Assembly (NCBI GenBank): GCA_937925565.1
Contig: CALALM010000462.1
Location: 1-15,280, forward strand
DNA: 15,280 bases
Source of the DNA: an uncultured Centipeda sp.
GTDB lineage: Bacteria > Bacillota > Negativicutes > Selenomonadales > Selenomonadaceae
Reading direction: 5' to 3'
The notes beneath the pieces were generated by a model that saw only the letters and a program-made list of their open reading frames with translations, had not been told where the DNA came from and did not search any database. Below, in pieces: positions 14,190 through 15,280 of the stretch. Position 1 is the stretch's first letter, and every line of letters starts with the position of its first letter. The translations under genes were made by a program, and so were the position numbers.

Positions 14190-14948
14190 ATGGAGATGAG
14201 AGACGTTCTGCAACAAGTGAAATCCGGTGCTCTGTCCATTGAGGATGCTGAGCAGTTCTTTCGCCGTGCACCCTTTGAGGAGCTTGGTTATGCAAAGCTC
14301 GATATGCACCGCAAACGACGTTCCGGGTTTTCAGAGGTTGTTTTTTGCAGCGGGAAAACAGACGAGCATTTGACAGGGATTTTTGAACGCCTTCTTGATG
14401 AGTATGGTGAAGTCCTTGGAACACGGGCAACGGCGCATCAATATGAACTCGTGAAGGGACTTTTTCCGACAGTGCGATATGATGCGTTAGCGCGCGTGTT
14501 GGTCATTGAAAAAGACAATAAAATCAAGCGTGGTCACATTGTTGTATGTACGGCAGGAACCGCAGACATTCCCGTCGCTGAGGAAGCCGCACAGACGGCA
14601 GAGTTTTTTGGTGCCTATGTGGAACGTATCTATGATGTTGGTGTGAGCGGTCTGCATCGCTTGTTGGTGCATTTGGACACGATCCAATCCGCCAATTGTG
14701 TCGTTGCTGTTGCGGGTATGGAGGGTGCGCTTGCCAGTGTTCTTGGCGGGCTTGTGCAAAATCCTGTGATTGCGGTACCTACATCAGTGGGCTATGGGGC
14801 GAGTTTTGGTGGTGTTTCCGCCTTACTGACGATGCTGAATTCTTGTGCCAATGGGGTGGCAACTGTTAATATCGACAATGGCTATGGTGCAGGGTATCTT
14901 GCGGTACAGATCAATCGGCTTGCATTGAATGCGGAGGAAAGGGGCTGA
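14190..14948 (+). CDS. larB: LarB, P2CMN synthase (carboxylase/hydrolase) of nickel-pincer nucleotide synthesis
   Basis: 252 aa, the normal LarB length. LarB carboxylates the pyridine ring of nicotinic acid adenine dinucleotide and hydrolyses its phosphoanhydride, giving pyridinium-3,5-biscarboxylic acid mononucleotide, the LarE substrate. The N-terminal third (VKSGALSIEDAEQFF, 10-24) is the small LarB-specific domain. The C-terminal two thirds resemble PurE: VVCTAGTADIPVAEEAA (118-134), VVAVAGMEGALASVLGGL (171-188) and VPTSVGYGASFGG (196-208). Cys219 in LNSCANG is placed like the catalytic Cys221 of the L. plantarum enzyme, followed by VNIDNGYGAGYLA. It starts ten bases after larE with GAGG upstream, and its stop TGA shares one base with the larC ATG. 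Confidence 0.94.
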   Translation: MEMRDVLQQVKSGALSIEDAEQFFRRAPFEELGYAKLDMHRKRRSGFSEVVFCSGKTDEHLTGIFERLLDEYGEVLGTRATAHQYELVKGLFPTVRYDALARVLVIEKDNKIKRGHIVVCTAGTADIPVAEEAAQTAEFFGAYVERIYDVGVSGLHRLLVHLDTIQSANCVVAVAGMEGALASVLGGLVQNPVIAVPTSVGYGASFGGVSALLTMLNSCANGVATVNIDNGYGAGYLAVQINRLALNAEERG

Positions 14949-15280
14949 TGTCGGTGAAAAAAGAGATCCTGTATTTAGAGTGTTGCTCCGGAATCAGTGG
15001 AGATATGGTTGCCGCAGCCCTTCTGGATTTGGGGGCAGACGAAAGAGTCCTATGTGAGGCGTTGGACAGTCTTCCGCTTGCCGGTTTTCATGTAGAGATA
15101 AAACGTGCAAAGAAAGCAGGGCTTGATGTTTGTGATTTTCATGTGCGCTTGGATGAGGCGTATGAAAATCATGATCATGATATGAACTATCTCTATGCGT
15201 CAGAGCATAATGAGATACTTCATGCACATATACATGGTCATCATACACATCGAACACTGCACGATGTTGTGGAGATTTTG
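14948..15280 (+). CDS. larC: LarC, nickel insertase of nickel-pincer nucleotide synthesis (5' part, runs off the window)
   Basis: The first 111 codons of larC are present without a stop; the remainder lies beyond 15280. LarC inserts nickel into the pincer nucleotide in a CTP-dependent reaction. ILYLECCSGISGDMVAAALL (7-26) matches the family opening L-Y-x-D/E-C-x-S-G-I-S-G-D-M. A His-rich stretch follows from about residue 75 (NHDHD, then HAHIHGHHTHRTLHDV), which probably binds or stores nickel. ATG 14948 overlaps the larB stop as TGATG, with GGAGGAAAGGGG just upstream, so translation is coupled. In L. plantarum larC is read through a programmed frameshift between larC1 and larC2; that region is not in this window. 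Confidence 0.93.
   Translation, partial: MSVKKEILYLECCSGISGDMVAAALLDLGADERVLCEALDSLPLAGFHVEIKRAKKAGLDVCDFHVRLDEAYENHDHDMNYLYASEHNEILHAHIHGHHTHRTLHDVVEIL

Noticed and set aside
14994..15257. His-rich open frame on the minus strand
   Set aside because: It is the antisense shadow of the His-rich part of larC (CAT/ATG-rich codons read as His on both strands).

Overview
The window looks like the chromosome of a Gram-negative Firmicute (Negativicutes; a Selenomonas-like bacterium is my best guess). Two things point there. Three heptosyltransferase-family (GT9) genes plus a Wzx/Wzy-type pair imply an LPS/O-antigen envelope. The ribosome binding sites are strong and Firmicute-like (for example AAAGGAGG), start codons include TTG and GTG, and base composition is moderate to low in GC. 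This is inference from gene content; no rRNA or other taxonomic marker is present.

All genes lie on the + strand, tightly packed and often overlapping by 1-4 bases, so most of the window reads as one transcription unit. Layout: (1) 1-57, the last codons of an upstream gene; (2) 85-4671, GT9, GT9, a polytopic O-antigen polymerase/ligase-like protein and a third GT9; (3) 4693-7962, a GT4 glycosyltransferase, a GT2 glycosyltransferase and a polysaccharide pyruvyltransferase-family protein; (4) 7992-10753, an unusual PP-loop protein carrying a complete QueC-type four-cysteine site, then a Wzx-like flippase; (5) 10793-13347, a DUF362 protein and an integral-membrane acyltransferase (acyltransferase-3 family) broken by a one-base frameshift; (6) 13385 to the window end, larE, larB and the first 111 codons of larC, which make the nickel-pincer nucleotide cofactor of lactate racemase and related enzymes.

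Regions 1-5 together read as a surface polysaccharide locus. Several glycosyltransferases build a repeat unit, the pyruvyltransferase-family protein and the acyltransferase could decorate it, Wzx would flip it, and the Wzy/WaaL-like protein would polymerise or ligate it. The PP-loop/QueC-like protein and the DUF362 protein are not standard members of such a pathway and are the best candidates for unknown chemistry. The lar genes follow after 37 bases with no visible terminator but belong to a separate pathway.

The most striking DNA-level signals are a perfect 40-bp spacerless palindrome inside the pyruvyltransferase-family gene (7145-7184), a 17-bp exact repeat in the same gene read in two different frames, and the frameshift at a C-UUU-UUA/UGA site in the acyltransferase. 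No tRNA, rRNA, CRISPR array or insertion sequence was seen, and no gene-free stretch exceeds 300 bases.
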